Below are positions 9,301 to 16,651 of a DNA stretch of 64,000 nt, piece after piece (the stretch's first letter is position 1; each line of letters starts with the position of its first letter). The position numbers were made by a program, and so were the translations under genes. The notes under the pieces were generated by a model. It saw only the letters and a program-made list of their open reading frames with translations. It made no database searches and had not been told where the DNA came from. This stretch comes from Streptomyces sp. TRM68416 (lineage in GTDB: Bacteria; Actinomycetota; Actinomycetes; Streptomycetales; Streptomycetaceae), in NCBI RefSeq assembly GCF_014596915.1, contig NZ_JACVWU010000003.1, positions 186,001-250,000 on the forward strand, given 5' to 3'.

Positions 9301-10080
9301 GTCGGCCAGGTGTCGGCCGGCGTAGCGCAGCGCCCGCTTTCCGGTGAAGCCCGCGCCCGCCTTCGCGGTCGGCGAGCCGCTCGGGCCGCGGTCGACCAGC
9401 GAGAGCATGTCCCGCGGCACGGGCCCCTCGCTCGCGCCGGTGGAGAACTGCACGTCGGCGATCTGCAGGATGCCCCCGCCGCCGTTCTTCGTCACCTCCA
9501 GCCGGAAGTGCCGGAACTCCGCGGGCTCGGCGAGGTCGTAGGTCTTCGTCTGGAACCGCTCGGCGAAGGTTTCACCCGACCGGGTGTCCAGCGTCTTCCA
9601 GTCCTTGCCGTCCGCCGAGCCCTTCAGGGTCCAGTCGGCGGGGTCGCGTTCCGCGTGGTCGTTGGCGGAAGTGAGGGCGTACGTCCTGATGCCAACCGGT
9701 TCGTCCAGGTCGAACTCCGCCCAGCCGGTGGGTTCGAAGGTCAGCCACTTGGTGCTCGGCTCGCCGTCGACGAGGTTCTCCTTCACCTCGCCGGCGCCGG
9801 TGTTCTCCCCGCTCGCCCGGACCTCCGTGACCCGGTCGGTCACATTGCCCGGGATGCCGCTGCTGTACCCGCCGTCCACGCCCGCGGCCCGTTTGCTGCC
9901 GTCCGGTGCGGTGTCGACGGTGTTCAGCCAGTCCGGGGCGGGGTCGCCGGCCTCGAAGGAGGAGGCGAATTCCCGCTCCACCGAGGGGGCCTCCGGAAGG
10001 GCGACGGCCACGCCCTGCGAGCCCACCGCCAAAGCGAAGGCGGTCGCCCAGGCGACCGCCGTGCCACGTCTGTGCCTCAT
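6307..10080 (-). CDS. Secreted GH92 alpha-mannosidase with two discoidin-like domains
   Basis: 1257 aa from ATG 10080, which has GGAGGG about 12 nt upstream. It has an N-terminal Sec signal (residues 1 to about 29), then an F5/8-type discoidin domain around residues 60-210, a beta-sandwich plus (alpha/alpha)6 GH92 body to about residue 1080, and a second discoidin-like C-terminal region. The GH92 signature GDEDNGEQSAW, which contains the calcium/base acidic residues, is present, as is the GFWDTYRTTWP segment. GH92 enzymes are calcium-dependent exo-acting alpha-mannosidases, mostly on 1,2-linked mannose of N-glycans or yeast mannan. Linkage specificity cannot be read from the sequence. A perfect 12-bp palindrome lies just upstream. 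Confidence 0.92.
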   Translation of the reverse strand: MRHRRGTAVAWATAFALAVGSQGVAVALPEAPSVEREFASSFEAGDPAPDWLNTVDTAPDGSKRAAGVDGGYSSGIPGNVTDRVTEVRASGENTGAGEVKENLVDGEPSTKWLTFEPTGWAEFDLDEPVGIRTYALTSANDHAERDPADWTLKGSADGKDWKTLDTRSGETFAERFQTKTYDLAEPAEFRHFRLEVTKNGGGGILQIADVQFSTGASEGPVPRDMLSLVDRGPSGSPTAKAGAGFTGKRALRYAGRHLADGRAYSYNKIFDVNVRVGLDTRLSYRIFPSMADGDLDYDATNVSVDLVFTDGTHLSELRASDQHGFPLTPRGQGAAKVLYVNQWNNVVSRIGSVAAGRTVDRILVAYDSPAGPAKFRGWLDDITLKAVPRERPKAHLSDYAVTTRGTNSSGGFSRGNTFPATAVPHGFNFWTPVTNAGSLSWLYDYARANNADNLPTIQAFSASHEPSPWMGDRQTFQVMPSAAAGTPELGRKARELAFRHENETARPHYYGVRFENGLKAEMTPTDHAAVLRFTYPGDEGSVVFDNVTDQAGLTLDKDSGTFTGYSDVKSGLSTGATRLFVYGEFDQPVVDGESSGVKGYLRFADKTVTLRLATSLIGVDQAKANLRQEIPDGTSFETVKNRAQRQWDRILGKVEVEGATPDQLTTLYSSLYRLYLYPNSGFEKVGSTYRYASPFSPMPGPDTPTHTGAKIVDGKVYVNNGFWDTYRTTWPAYSLLTPSQAGEMVDGFVQQYKDGGWTSRWSSPGYADLMTGTSSDVAFADAYVKGVGFDAKAAYDAAVKNATVVPPSAGVGRKGMATSPFLGYTSTDTHEGLSWALEGYLNDYGIARMGQELYRKTGEKRYQEESRYFLNRAQDYVHLFDAKAGFFQGRDAKGDWRVDSAKYDPRVWGYDYTETNGWGYAFTAPQDSRGLANLYGGRSGLADKLDEYFATPETASPEFVGSYGGVIHEMTEARDVRMGMYGHSNQVAHHAIYMYNAAGQPWKAQKHVREVLSRLYTGSEIGQGYHGDEDNGEQSAWFLFSALGFYPLVMGSGEYAVGSPLFTKATVHLENGRKLVIRAPRNSARNVYVQGLRVNGLPWTSTSLPHSLLAKGGSLYFDMGPRPSSWGTGKNAAPVSITKDDKVPVPRADVLQGEGALFDNTSATAATVTSVDLPVPREAEAVQYTLTSSGHEEAPTGWVLQGSADGTEWTDLDRRSGEPFRWDRQTRAFSVADPGAYRHYRLVLDGESAVAEVELLA

Positions 10081-10105
10081 CAGCAAGGACCCTCCCTGCG
10101 CTCTG

Positions 10106-10117
10106 GACAACGTTGTC
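10106..10117. promoter_or_regulatory. Palindromic operator candidate GACAACGTTGTC
   Basis: Perfect 12-bp palindrome 26 bp upstream of the GH92 start codon. It has the form typical of LacI-family operators with a central CG. It falls between the likely promoter and the ribosome-binding site, so a bound repressor would block GH92 transcription. The cognate regulator is not identifiable here; the ROK protein downstream is one candidate. Confidence 0.55.
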
Positions 10118-10290
10118 AACTTCGATGCGCAAGGAACAGTAGGTGCTCAAGTGGTATGCCCTGTCAAGGGTGTTGAGTGTGGTGTTCGATGGTGCACGCA
10201 GGGATTTTTCCGCCGGGGAACCCGCGGCCCGCCCATATTTCCGAGAGGTCTCAACTCGGAAAAGACCGATGGCCAACCTTGCATTCGATC

Positions 10291-10323
10291 TTGCTCCGCT
10301 GGCGGGAAGTGGACTATACCTGT
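10291..10323 (+). promoter_or_regulatory. ngcE promoter with DasR-site-like operator
   Basis: A -35 TTGCTC (10291-10296) and -10 TATACC (10315-10320) with 18-nt spacing precede ngcE by about 105 nt. Overlapping the -10, the 16-mer AGTGGACTATACCTGT (10308-10323) matches the DasR-responsive element consensus, as I remember it, at 13 of 16 positions. DasR is the GlcNAc-responsive GntR regulator of chitin and GlcNAc genes in Streptomyces. The rest of the 344-bp divergent gap with the GH92 gene holds no supported ORF. Confidence 0.45.
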
Positions 10324-10424
10324 CGGCGATTCACGGTAGTTCCTGCACGACCCTGCTTGACCTGACCGCGGTGCCGGGGGATCCGGTTCACCGCCTGAGT
10401 CCTGGAGAAGGCGAGGACTTGAGC

Positions 10425-11870
10425 ATGGGATCCACTTCCGACCCGAGCAGTACGGCCGACGGCACCAGCCGCCGCGATCTGATCAAGCGGTCCGCCGCGC
10501 TCGGCCTGATCTCCGTACCCACGATGAGTTTTCTGTCCGCCTGCGCCAGCGGCGGCGGGGACGACGACTCCGACACCGACACCGAGGGCAAGACCTCCGA
10601 GAAGAACCCGTTCGGCGTCAAGGAGGGCACCAAGCTCGACGTCGTCATCTTCAAGGGCGGCTACGGCGACGACTACGCCAAGGCGTGGGAGGCGTCCTTC
10701 GAGAAGAAGTGGGGGGTCACCTCCACCCACACCGGCACCCAGGAGATCACCGGCAAGCTCCAGCCCCGCTTCAACGCGGGCAACCCGCCGGACATCGTCG
10801 ACGACTCCGGCGCCCAGCAGATCCCCATCGACGTGCTCTACAAGAACGGCCAGCTCCTCGACCTCGCCGAGGTCCTGGACGCCCCCTCGATCGACGACCC
10901 GAGCAAGAAGGTCCGCGACACCCTCATCCCGGGCACGCTGGACGCCGGCATGCAGGGCGGCAAGGTCGTCGCCCTGAACTACATCTACACGGTGTGGGGC
11001 CTGTGGTACTCCGGCAAGCTCTTCGAGGAGAAGGGCTGGGAGGCGCCCCGGACCTGGGACGACTTCCTCGCCATCAGCAAGGACGCCAAGTCCCAGGGCA
11101 TCGGCGGCCTCGCCCACCAGGGCAAGTACCCGTACTACATCAACGTCGCCATCATGGACCTGATCGCCAAGACGGGCGGCCTGGACGCCATGAAGGCCAT
11201 CGACAACCTCGAACCCGACGCGTTCGTCGGCTCCGACGCGGCCACGGCCGCCGTCGAGGCGATCTACGAGGTGGTCGAGAAGGGCTATCTGATGCCCGGC
11301 ACCAACGGCCTGACCCACACCGAGTCCCAGACCCGCTGGAACCAGTACAAGGCCGCCTTCATCACCAGCGGTTCCTGGCTGGAGAACGAGCAGCTCAAGC
11401 AGACGCCCGAGGACTTCGACATGAAGTTCCTGCCGATGCCGCTGCTGCCCGACAGCGCGTTGCCCTTCGAGGCGATCCGGGCCGGTTCCGGCGAGCCCTT
11501 CATCATCCCGGCCAAGGCCAAGAACCTCCCCGCGGCCAAGGAGTTCATGCGGACGATGCTCTCCAAGGAGTGGTCGACGCTGTTCGCCAAGGAGGCGAAC
11601 TCGCTGACCATCCTCAAGGACGGCGTCGACTCCGGCGTCGAACTGCGCCCCGGCACCCAGTCCGCCGTCGAGGCGTCCAAGGCGGCCGGCGACAACACCT
11701 TCCGGTACCTGTACACCGAGTGGTACAGCGAGATGGGCACGGCCATCGAGAACGCGTCCAACGAGCTGATGGCCAAGCGCATCCAGCCGAAGGAATGGCT
11801 GAAGCGGGCGCAGGCGGCCGTCGACAAGCAGGCCAAGGACCCGGAGTCGAAGAAGAACCGTCGGGACTAA
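10425..11870 (+). CDS. ngcE: GlcNAc/chitin-oligosaccharide ABC transporter, binding lipoprotein
   Basis: 481 aa from ATG 10425; an upstream in-frame extension lacks a signal and is rejected. The N-terminus combines a twin-arginine motif (SRRDLIKRS) with a lipobox LSAC, so it is a Tat-exported lipoprotein anchored outside the membrane. The mature part is a family 1 extracellular solute-binding protein (GNPPDIVDDSG, EAPRTWDDFLAI). It is followed by two MalF/MalG-type permeases in the same order as ngcEFG of S. olivaceoviridis and S. coelicolor, which take up GlcNAc and chitin oligosaccharides (known). Naming rests on recalled similarity and context. Confidence 0.85.
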   Translation: MGSTSDPSSTADGTSRRDLIKRSAALGLISVPTMSFLSACASGGGDDDSDTDTEGKTSEKNPFGVKEGTKLDVVIFKGGYGDDYAKAWEASFEKKWGVTSTHTGTQEITGKLQPRFNAGNPPDIVDDSGAQQIPIDVLYKNGQLLDLAEVLDAPSIDDPSKKVRDTLIPGTLDAGMQGGKVVALNYIYTVWGLWYSGKLFEEKGWEAPRTWDDFLAISKDAKSQGIGGLAHQGKYPYYINVAIMDLIAKTGGLDAMKAIDNLEPDAFVGSDAATAAVEAIYEVVEKGYLMPGTNGLTHTESQTRWNQYKAAFITSGSWLENEQLKQTPEDFDMKFLPMPLLPDSALPFEAIRAGSGEPFIIPAKAKNLPAAKEFMRTMLSKEWSTLFAKEANSLTILKDGVDSGVELRPGTQSAVEASKAAGDNTFRYLYTEWYSEMGTAIENASNELMAKRIQPKEWLKRAQAAVDKQAKDPESKKNRRD

Positions 11871-11944
11871 CCCACTCGGCCGACCGCGTCCCGGGCCGGG
11901 AAGACCCCGGCCCGGGAGGGGGACATCAGGGGCAGGAAACGCCA

Positions 11945-12874
11945 ATGCGCAAAGGGCAGTACCGGTTCGTCGCGGGGTTTCTCTTCGCCCCCGTGGCGCT
12001 CTATGTGATCTTCGTGATCTGGCCGTACATCCAGACGTTCGGCTATTCGCTGACGGACTGGAAGGGCCAGTCGCAGACCTTCAATTTTGTCGGCCTGGAC
12101 AACTACAAGGCGTTGTTCGAGGACGACATCTTCATGGGGGCGATCTGGCACAACATCCTGTTCCTGATCTTCATCCCGATCGTCACCATCCTGCTCGCGC
12201 TGTTCTTCGCGTTCATGCTCAACGCGGGCGGACGCGGCCGGGCCGGCGGGGTCACCGGCGTCGCCGGATCCAAGTACTACAAAATCATCTACTTCTTCCC
12301 GCAGGTCCTTTCGCTCGCGATCCTCGCCGTGCTCTTCGGCGCGGTCTACCGCAGCGACGGCGGCGGCATGCTCAACGGATTTCTGATCAAACTCGGCCTG
12401 GTCGACGAGAACAGCCCCGTCGAATGGCTGAACGAGCCCAGCATCGTGCTGTGGGCGCTGATCGCGGTCGTGGTCTGGCACGGCGTCGGCTTCTACCTCG
12501 TCCTGTTCTCCGCGGCCATGCAGTCCATCCCCAAGGACATCTACGAGGCCGCGCTCATCGACGGCGCGGGGCGTGCCCACACGTTCTTCCGCATCACGCT
12601 GCCCCTGCTGTGGGACTCCGTGCAGACCGCCTGGGTCTACCTCGGCATCGTGGCGATGGACATGTTCATCCTGGTCTCCACCATGACCTCCGGGGACTAC
12701 GGCGGCGGTCCCGACCACCACAGCGAGGTCATGGCGACGGTGATGATGCGCAACTTCCAGCTGTACGGCAACAGCGGCTACGCCTGCGCCATGGGCGTGA
12801 TCATGCTGCTGCTCACCCTGATCGTGTCCGTGGTCACGCTGCGCGCCACCCGCCGCGAGCGCATCGAGTTCTGA
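11945..12874 (+). CDS. ngcF: GlcNAc/chitin-oligosaccharide ABC transporter permease 1
   Basis: 309 aa, MalF-like inner-membrane permease with about six hydrophobic helices. The cytoplasmic EAA loop that docks the ATPase is visible (YEAALIDGAGRAHTFFRITLP). AGGAAA lies 5-9 nt before ATG 11945. It sits 74 nt after ngcE and 19 nt before ngcG. No ATP-binding gene belongs to this operon; in Streptomyces such transporters share the ATPase MsiK encoded elsewhere (known for related systems). Confidence 0.88.
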   Translation: MRKGQYRFVAGFLFAPVALYVIFVIWPYIQTFGYSLTDWKGQSQTFNFVGLDNYKALFEDDIFMGAIWHNILFLIFIPIVTILLALFFAFMLNAGGRGRAGGVTGVAGSKYYKIIYFFPQVLSLAILAVLFGAVYRSDGGGMLNGFLIKLGLVDENSPVEWLNEPSIVLWALIAVVVWHGVGFYLVLFSAAMQSIPKDIYEAALIDGAGRAHTFFRITLPLLWDSVQTAWVYLGIVAMDMFILVSTMTSGDYGGGPDHHSEVMATVMMRNFQLYGNSGYACAMGVIMLLLTLIVSVVTLRATRRERIEF

Positions 12875-12893
12875 GCGGGAGAGAAGACGACCC

Positions 12894-13814
12894 ATGAGCG
12901 CACCCATCAAGGAATCCGCGCCTCCCGCCGGGCGGCCCGTGGACAGGACCCCCGTACGCCCCGGCGACGAGCGCAGTGAAGGCGTCGTACTGAACGTCTT
13001 CTCGCACGGCTTCCTCGCCCTGTGGGGCCTGCTGATCGTGCTGCCCCTGCTGTGGCTGGTCCTCAGCTCCTTCAAGAGCGACACCCAGATCGGCGCCTCG
13101 GCCTTCGGCTGGCCCGAGAACTGGTCCCTGGACGTGTTCTCCCGCGCCTGGGACCAGGGCATCGGCGACTACTTCCTCAACACCGTCATCGTGCTGGTCT
13201 TCTCGGTGCCCCTGACGATGCTGCTCGGCTCGATGGCGGCGTACGTGCTGGCCCGCTACGAGTTCTGGGGCAACCGCTTCCTCTACTACTTCTTCGTCGC
13301 GGGCGCGATGTTCCCGGTGTTCCTGGCCCTGGTCCCGCTGTTCTTCATGGTCAAGCGGCTGGACATGCTGAACACCTACCAGGGTCTGATCCTGGTGTAC
13401 GTCGCCTACTCGATGCCCTTCACGGTGTTCTTCATGCACGCCTTCTTCCGGACCCTGCCCACGGCGGTGTTCGAGGCGGCGATCCTGGACGGGGCCTCGC
13501 ACAGCCGCACCTTCTTCCAGGTGATGCTGCCGATGGCGAAGCCGGGCCTGCTGAGTGTCGGCATCTTCAACACGCTCGGCCAGTGGAACCAGTTCATCCT
13601 GCCGACGGTCCTGATGCAGCCGCAGAGCGGCGACGATCCGGAGCGCTACGTCCTCACCCAGGGGCTCATCCAGCTCCAGCAGCAGCAGGGGTACGCCTCC
13701 GACCTGCCGGTGCTCTTCGCGGGTGTCACGATCGCCATGATCCCGATGCTGGTCGTGTACCTGTCCTTCCAGCGCCAGGTACAGGCGGGCCTCACCTCCG
13801 CGACCTTGAAGTAA
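12894..13814 (+). CDS. ngcG: GlcNAc/chitin-oligosaccharide ABC transporter permease 2
   Basis: 306 aa, MalG-like permease with a hydrophilic N-terminus of about 35 residues and then six predicted helices. The EAA loop reads FEAAILDGASHSRTFFQVML. It forms the heteromeric channel with NgcF. GGGAGAGAAG precedes ATG 12894. A strong hairpin 19 nt past the stop closes the operon. Confidence 0.88.
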   Translation: MSAPIKESAPPAGRPVDRTPVRPGDERSEGVVLNVFSHGFLALWGLLIVLPLLWLVLSSFKSDTQIGASAFGWPENWSLDVFSRAWDQGIGDYFLNTVIVLVFSVPLTMLLGSMAAYVLARYEFWGNRFLYYFFVAGAMFPVFLALVPLFFMVKRLDMLNTYQGLILVYVAYSMPFTVFFMHAFFRTLPTAVFEAAILDGASHSRTFFQVMLPMAKPGLLSVGIFNTLGQWNQFILPTVLMQPQSGDDPERYVLTQGLIQLQQQQGYASDLPVLFAGVTIAMIPMLVVYLSFQRQVQAGLTSATLK

Positions 13815-13832
13815 CCCTCGGCAGTCACTCGT

Positions 13833-13868
13833 ACGCACGCCGTTCCCCTTGCTGGGAGCGGCGTGCGT
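13833..13868 (+). terminator. Terminator of ngcEFG
   Basis: Inverted repeat with 10-bp arms ACGCACGCCG / CGGCGTGCGT. A further TTCCC/GGGAG near-pairing extends it inside, so only a short loop remains. It sits between ngcG and the ROK regulator gene. Confidence 0.75.
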
Positions 13869-13997
13869 CCGTGTGTCCCTGCACCCGGATGTCGTTCAAC
13901 CTCTTGACGGGAGGCAACCCGAACGGCTCAGCTTAGAGTTCACTAGTTGGACATAGACGGGGCCTCACTGAAGCGGTCCCGCGCGCAGGAGGTCGTC

Positions 13998-15197
13998 GTG
14001 GAGACTCCGGGGTCGCAGTCGTCGCTGCACCGAGCCAACCTGGAGCGGGTCGTCCGAGCCGTGCGGCTGGCGGGTTCGCTCACCCAGGCGGAGATCGCCA
14101 GGACGACGGGCCTGTCGGCGGCGACGGTGTCCAATATCGTCCGGGAACTGAAGGACGGCGGAACCGTCGAGGTCACGCCCACGTCCGCGGGCGGCCGCCG
14201 GGCCCGCAGCGTCTCGCTGAGCGGGGACGCCGGCATCGTCATCGGAGTGGACTTCGGGCACACCCATCTGCGCGTCGCGATCGGCAACCTCGCCCACCAG
14301 GTGCTGGCCGAGGAGTCCGAGCCGCTGGACGTGGACGCCTCCTCGACGCAGGGCTTCGACCGGGCGGAAGAGCTGGTCAACCGGCTGATCGCGGCCACCG
14401 GAGTGGACCGCTCGAAGGTCGCCGGGGTGGGCCTCGGCGTGCCGGGCCCGATCGACGTGGAGTCCGGCACGCTGGGCTCGACGGCCATCCTGCCGGGCTG
14501 GACCGGCACCAAGCCCGCCGAGGAGCTGCGGGGGCGGCTCGGCGTGCCCGTGCACGTGGACAACGACGCCAACCTCGGCGCCCTGGGCGAGCTGGTCTGG
14601 GGCAGCGGCCGCGGGGTGCGCGACCTGGCGTACATCAAGGTCGCGAGCGGTGTCGGCGCCGGCCTGGTCATCAATGGGCGCATCTACCGCGGCCCGGGTG
14701 GCACAGCGGGAGAAATCGGGCATATTACTCTTGACGAGTCCGGTCCGGTCTGCCGTTGCGGGAACCGTGGCTGTCTGGAGACCTTCGCGGCCGCGCGCTA
14801 TGTGCTCCCGCTCCTCCAGCCCGGTCACGGCACCGATCTCACCATGGAGGGCGTCGTGCGGCTGGCCAGGGACGGAGACCCGGGCTGCCGTCGGGTGATC
14901 GCCGACGTCGGCCGACACATCGGCAGTGGAGTGGCCAATCTCTGCAATCTTCTGAACCCGAGCCGGGTGGTGCTCGGCGGTGATCTCGCCGAGGCCGGCG
15001 AGCTGGTTCTCGGGCCCATCAGGGAGTCCGTGAGCCGGTACGCGATCCCCAGCGCCGCACGTCAACTCTCCGTTCTCCCAGGGGCTCTTGGGGGCCGCGC
15101 GGAGGTGCTCGGAGCGCTTGCCCTCGCACTCAGCGAGATGGGCGATTCCACCCTTTTGGACGGCACCCTGCACGCGGCCGCACCCGCCTTCACTTAG
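13998..15197 (+). CDS. rok7B7: ROK-family transcriptional regulator
   Basis: 399 aa from GTG 13998, chosen because AGGAGG lies 7 nt upstream; the frame stays open to TTG 13947 but without a ribosome-binding site. The N-terminal winged helix-turn-helix (residues about 15-65, QAEIARTTGLSAATVSNIV) is followed by a sugar-kinase-like ROK domain with DFGHTH and the zinc motif H242 / CxCGNRGC (C252, C254, C259). The orthologue by position, S. coelicolor SCO6008, controls xylFGH and influences carbon repression and antibiotic production (known, from memory). Its place between ngcEFG and xylFGH matches that orthologue. Confidence 0.88.
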   Translation: METPGSQSSLHRANLERVVRAVRLAGSLTQAEIARTTGLSAATVSNIVRELKDGGTVEVTPTSAGGRRARSVSLSGDAGIVIGVDFGHTHLRVAIGNLAHQVLAEESEPLDVDASSTQGFDRAEELVNRLIAATGVDRSKVAGVGLGVPGPIDVESGTLGSTAILPGWTGTKPAEELRGRLGVPVHVDNDANLGALGELVWGSGRGVRDLAYIKVASGVGAGLVINGRIYRGPGGTAGEIGHITLDESGPVCRCGNRGCLETFAAARYVLPLLQPGHGTDLTMEGVVRLARDGDPGCRRVIADVGRHIGSGVANLCNLLNPSRVVLGGDLAEAGELVLGPIRESVSRYAIPSAARQLSVLPGALGGRAEVLGALALALSEMGDSTLLDGTLHAAAPAFT

Positions 15198-15205
15198 AGA
15201 ACGGA

Positions 15206-15219
15206 TGGCACCGTTGCCA
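15206..15219. promoter_or_regulatory. Inverted repeat TGGCA-N4-TGCCA upstream of xylF
   Basis: A 5-4-5 inverted repeat only 9 bp after the rok7B7 stop and about 100 bp before xylF. It is placed suitably for control of the xylF promoter by Rok7B7 or another regulator. Short arms make chance occurrence possible. Confidence 0.4.
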
Positions 15220-15318
15220 ACCCGTTAAGGATTTACTTCTTGACGTCGCACGTGTGGCCGAGTTGACTTCCAGCCACCTCGGCCGCAACGACGCGGCCTC
15301 GTCAGGGAGGTTTCTGAA

Positions 15319-16431
15319 GTGAACACGCGTATGCGTCGTGCCGCCGTTGCCGTTGCCGCTGGTGCGATGGCCATCTCGCTCGCCGCCTGTGGCAGCGCCG
15401 ATGAAGCGGGCGACAACGGCTCCACCTCGTCGGCCCCCAAGAAGGGCGACGACATCAAGGTCGGTCTCCTGCTTCCGGAGAACCAGACCGCCCGCTACGA
15501 GAAGTTCGACCGTCCGCTCATCGAGAAGAAGGTCGGCGAGCTGACGAACGGCAAGGGCGAGGTCGTCTACGCCAACGCCAAGCAGGACGCCAGCCAGCAG
15601 GCCCAGCAGGTCGAGTCGATGATCACCAACAAGGTGGACGTGATCATCCTCGACGCGGTCGACTCCGCGGCCATCAAGTCCTCCGTGCAGAAGGCCAAGG
15701 ACGCGGGCATCCCGGTCGTCGCCTACGACCGCCTGGCCCAGGGCCCGATCGACGCCTACACCTCGTTCGACAACGTGACGGTCGGCAAGACCCAGGGCGA
15801 GGCCCTCCTGGAGGCCCTCGGCGACAAGGCCAAGGACGGCCAGATCGTCATGATGAACGGCTCCTCCACCGACCCGAACGCCGCCCAGTTCAAGGAGGGC
15901 GCGCACTCCGTCCTCGACGGCAAGGTGAACATCGGCAAGGAGTACGACACCAAGGAGTGGAAGCCGGAGAACGCCAACGCCAACATGGAAGGCGCGATCT
16001 CCTCGATCGGCAAGAACAAGATCATCGGCGTCTACTCGGCCAACGACGGCATGGCCGGCGGCATCATCACGGCCCTCAAGGCCGCCGGCATCAAGGACGT
16101 CCCGGTGACCGGCCAGGACGCCGAGCTCGCCGGTGTGCAGCGCATCGTCACGGGTGAGCAGTACATGAGCGTCTACAAGCCGTACGCCCCCGAGGCCGAC
16201 GCCGCCGCCGAGATGGCCGTCGCGCTCGCCCAGGGCAAGTCGCTCGACTCCATCGCCAAGGACAAGGTCGACAGCCCCACCAACAAGGGCATCCCGGCCG
16301 TCCTGGTCGGCGTCACCTCGCTCACCCAGGAGAACATCAAGGACACCGTCATCAAGGACGGCGTCTACACCGTCGCCGAGATCTGCACCGCCAAGTACAA
16401 GGCGGCCTGCGAGAAGATCGGCCTCGAGTAA
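15319..16431 (+). CDS. xylF: Xylose ABC transporter, substrate-binding lipoprotein
   Basis: 370 aa from GTG 15319, with GGGAGG 9 nt upstream. The Sec lipoprotein signal ends in LAAC with acylated Cys near residue 25. The mature protein is a periplasmic-binding-protein type 4 (ribose/xylose class): KVGLLLPENQTARYEKFDRP, VIILDAVDSAAIKS, VPVTGQDAELAGVQRI. It should deliver D-xylose to XylGH. It is separated from xylG by 220 nt containing strong hairpins, a layout that would keep binding protein in excess over membrane parts. Confidence 0.9.
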   Translation: MNTRMRRAAVAVAAGAMAISLAACGSADEAGDNGSTSSAPKKGDDIKVGLLLPENQTARYEKFDRPLIEKKVGELTNGKGEVVYANAKQDASQQAQQVESMITNKVDVIILDAVDSAAIKSSVQKAKDAGIPVVAYDRLAQGPIDAYTSFDNVTVGKTQGEALLEALGDKAKDGQIVMMNGSSTDPNAAQFKEGAHSVLDGKVNIGKEYDTKEWKPENANANMEGAISSIGKNKIIGVYSANDGMAGGIITALKAAGIKDVPVTGQDAELAGVQRIVTGEQYMSVYKPYAPEADAAAEMAVALAQGKSLDSIAKDKVDSPTNKGIPAVLVGVTSLTQENIKDTVIKDGVYTVAEICTAKYKAACEKIGLE

Positions 16432-16453
16432 GCAGCGGCAAGTCCCTTCCTTC

Positions 16454-16589
16454 GTACGGTGATTCGTTCTTGAATCGTCCGTACCGGACTTGACGCTCAG
16501 AAACTTCCTTCCGGCGCCCCGCGCATTCGACAGCCCCGCAAGCTAGGCGCGGGGCGCCGGACGGAACGTTCCGGCGGGTATCTCCCGCC
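16454..16589 (+). promoter_or_regulatory. Set of three hairpins between xylF and xylG
   Basis: Hairpin 1 (16454-16484) pairs GTACGG..GATTC with its complement, with a small bulge. Hairpin 2 (16511-16560) has a perfect 14-bp GC stem starting CCGGCGCCCCGCGC and a 22-nt loop. Hairpin 3 (16573-16589) pairs GGCGGG with CCCGCC. Hairpin 2 could end or stabilise the xylF transcript, with read-through or a second promoter serving xylGH. Confidence 0.65.
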
Positions 16590-16651
16590 GACCCCCCCAA
16601 AGTCTTCTGCACAACCTCCCGCCGGGTCAGGCGGCGAAGGAGATGGTTCAC

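Noticed and set aside
7003..10176. A 1057-codon plus-strand frame over the GH92 gene
   Set aside because: Antisense shadow of the mannosidase; no ribosome-binding site, no family features, wrong codon-position bias.
13947..13997. Longer N-terminus for rok7B7 from TTG 13947
   Set aside because: No ribosome-binding site at TTG, whereas GTG 13998 has AGGAGG at ideal spacing and yields the usual family N-terminus.
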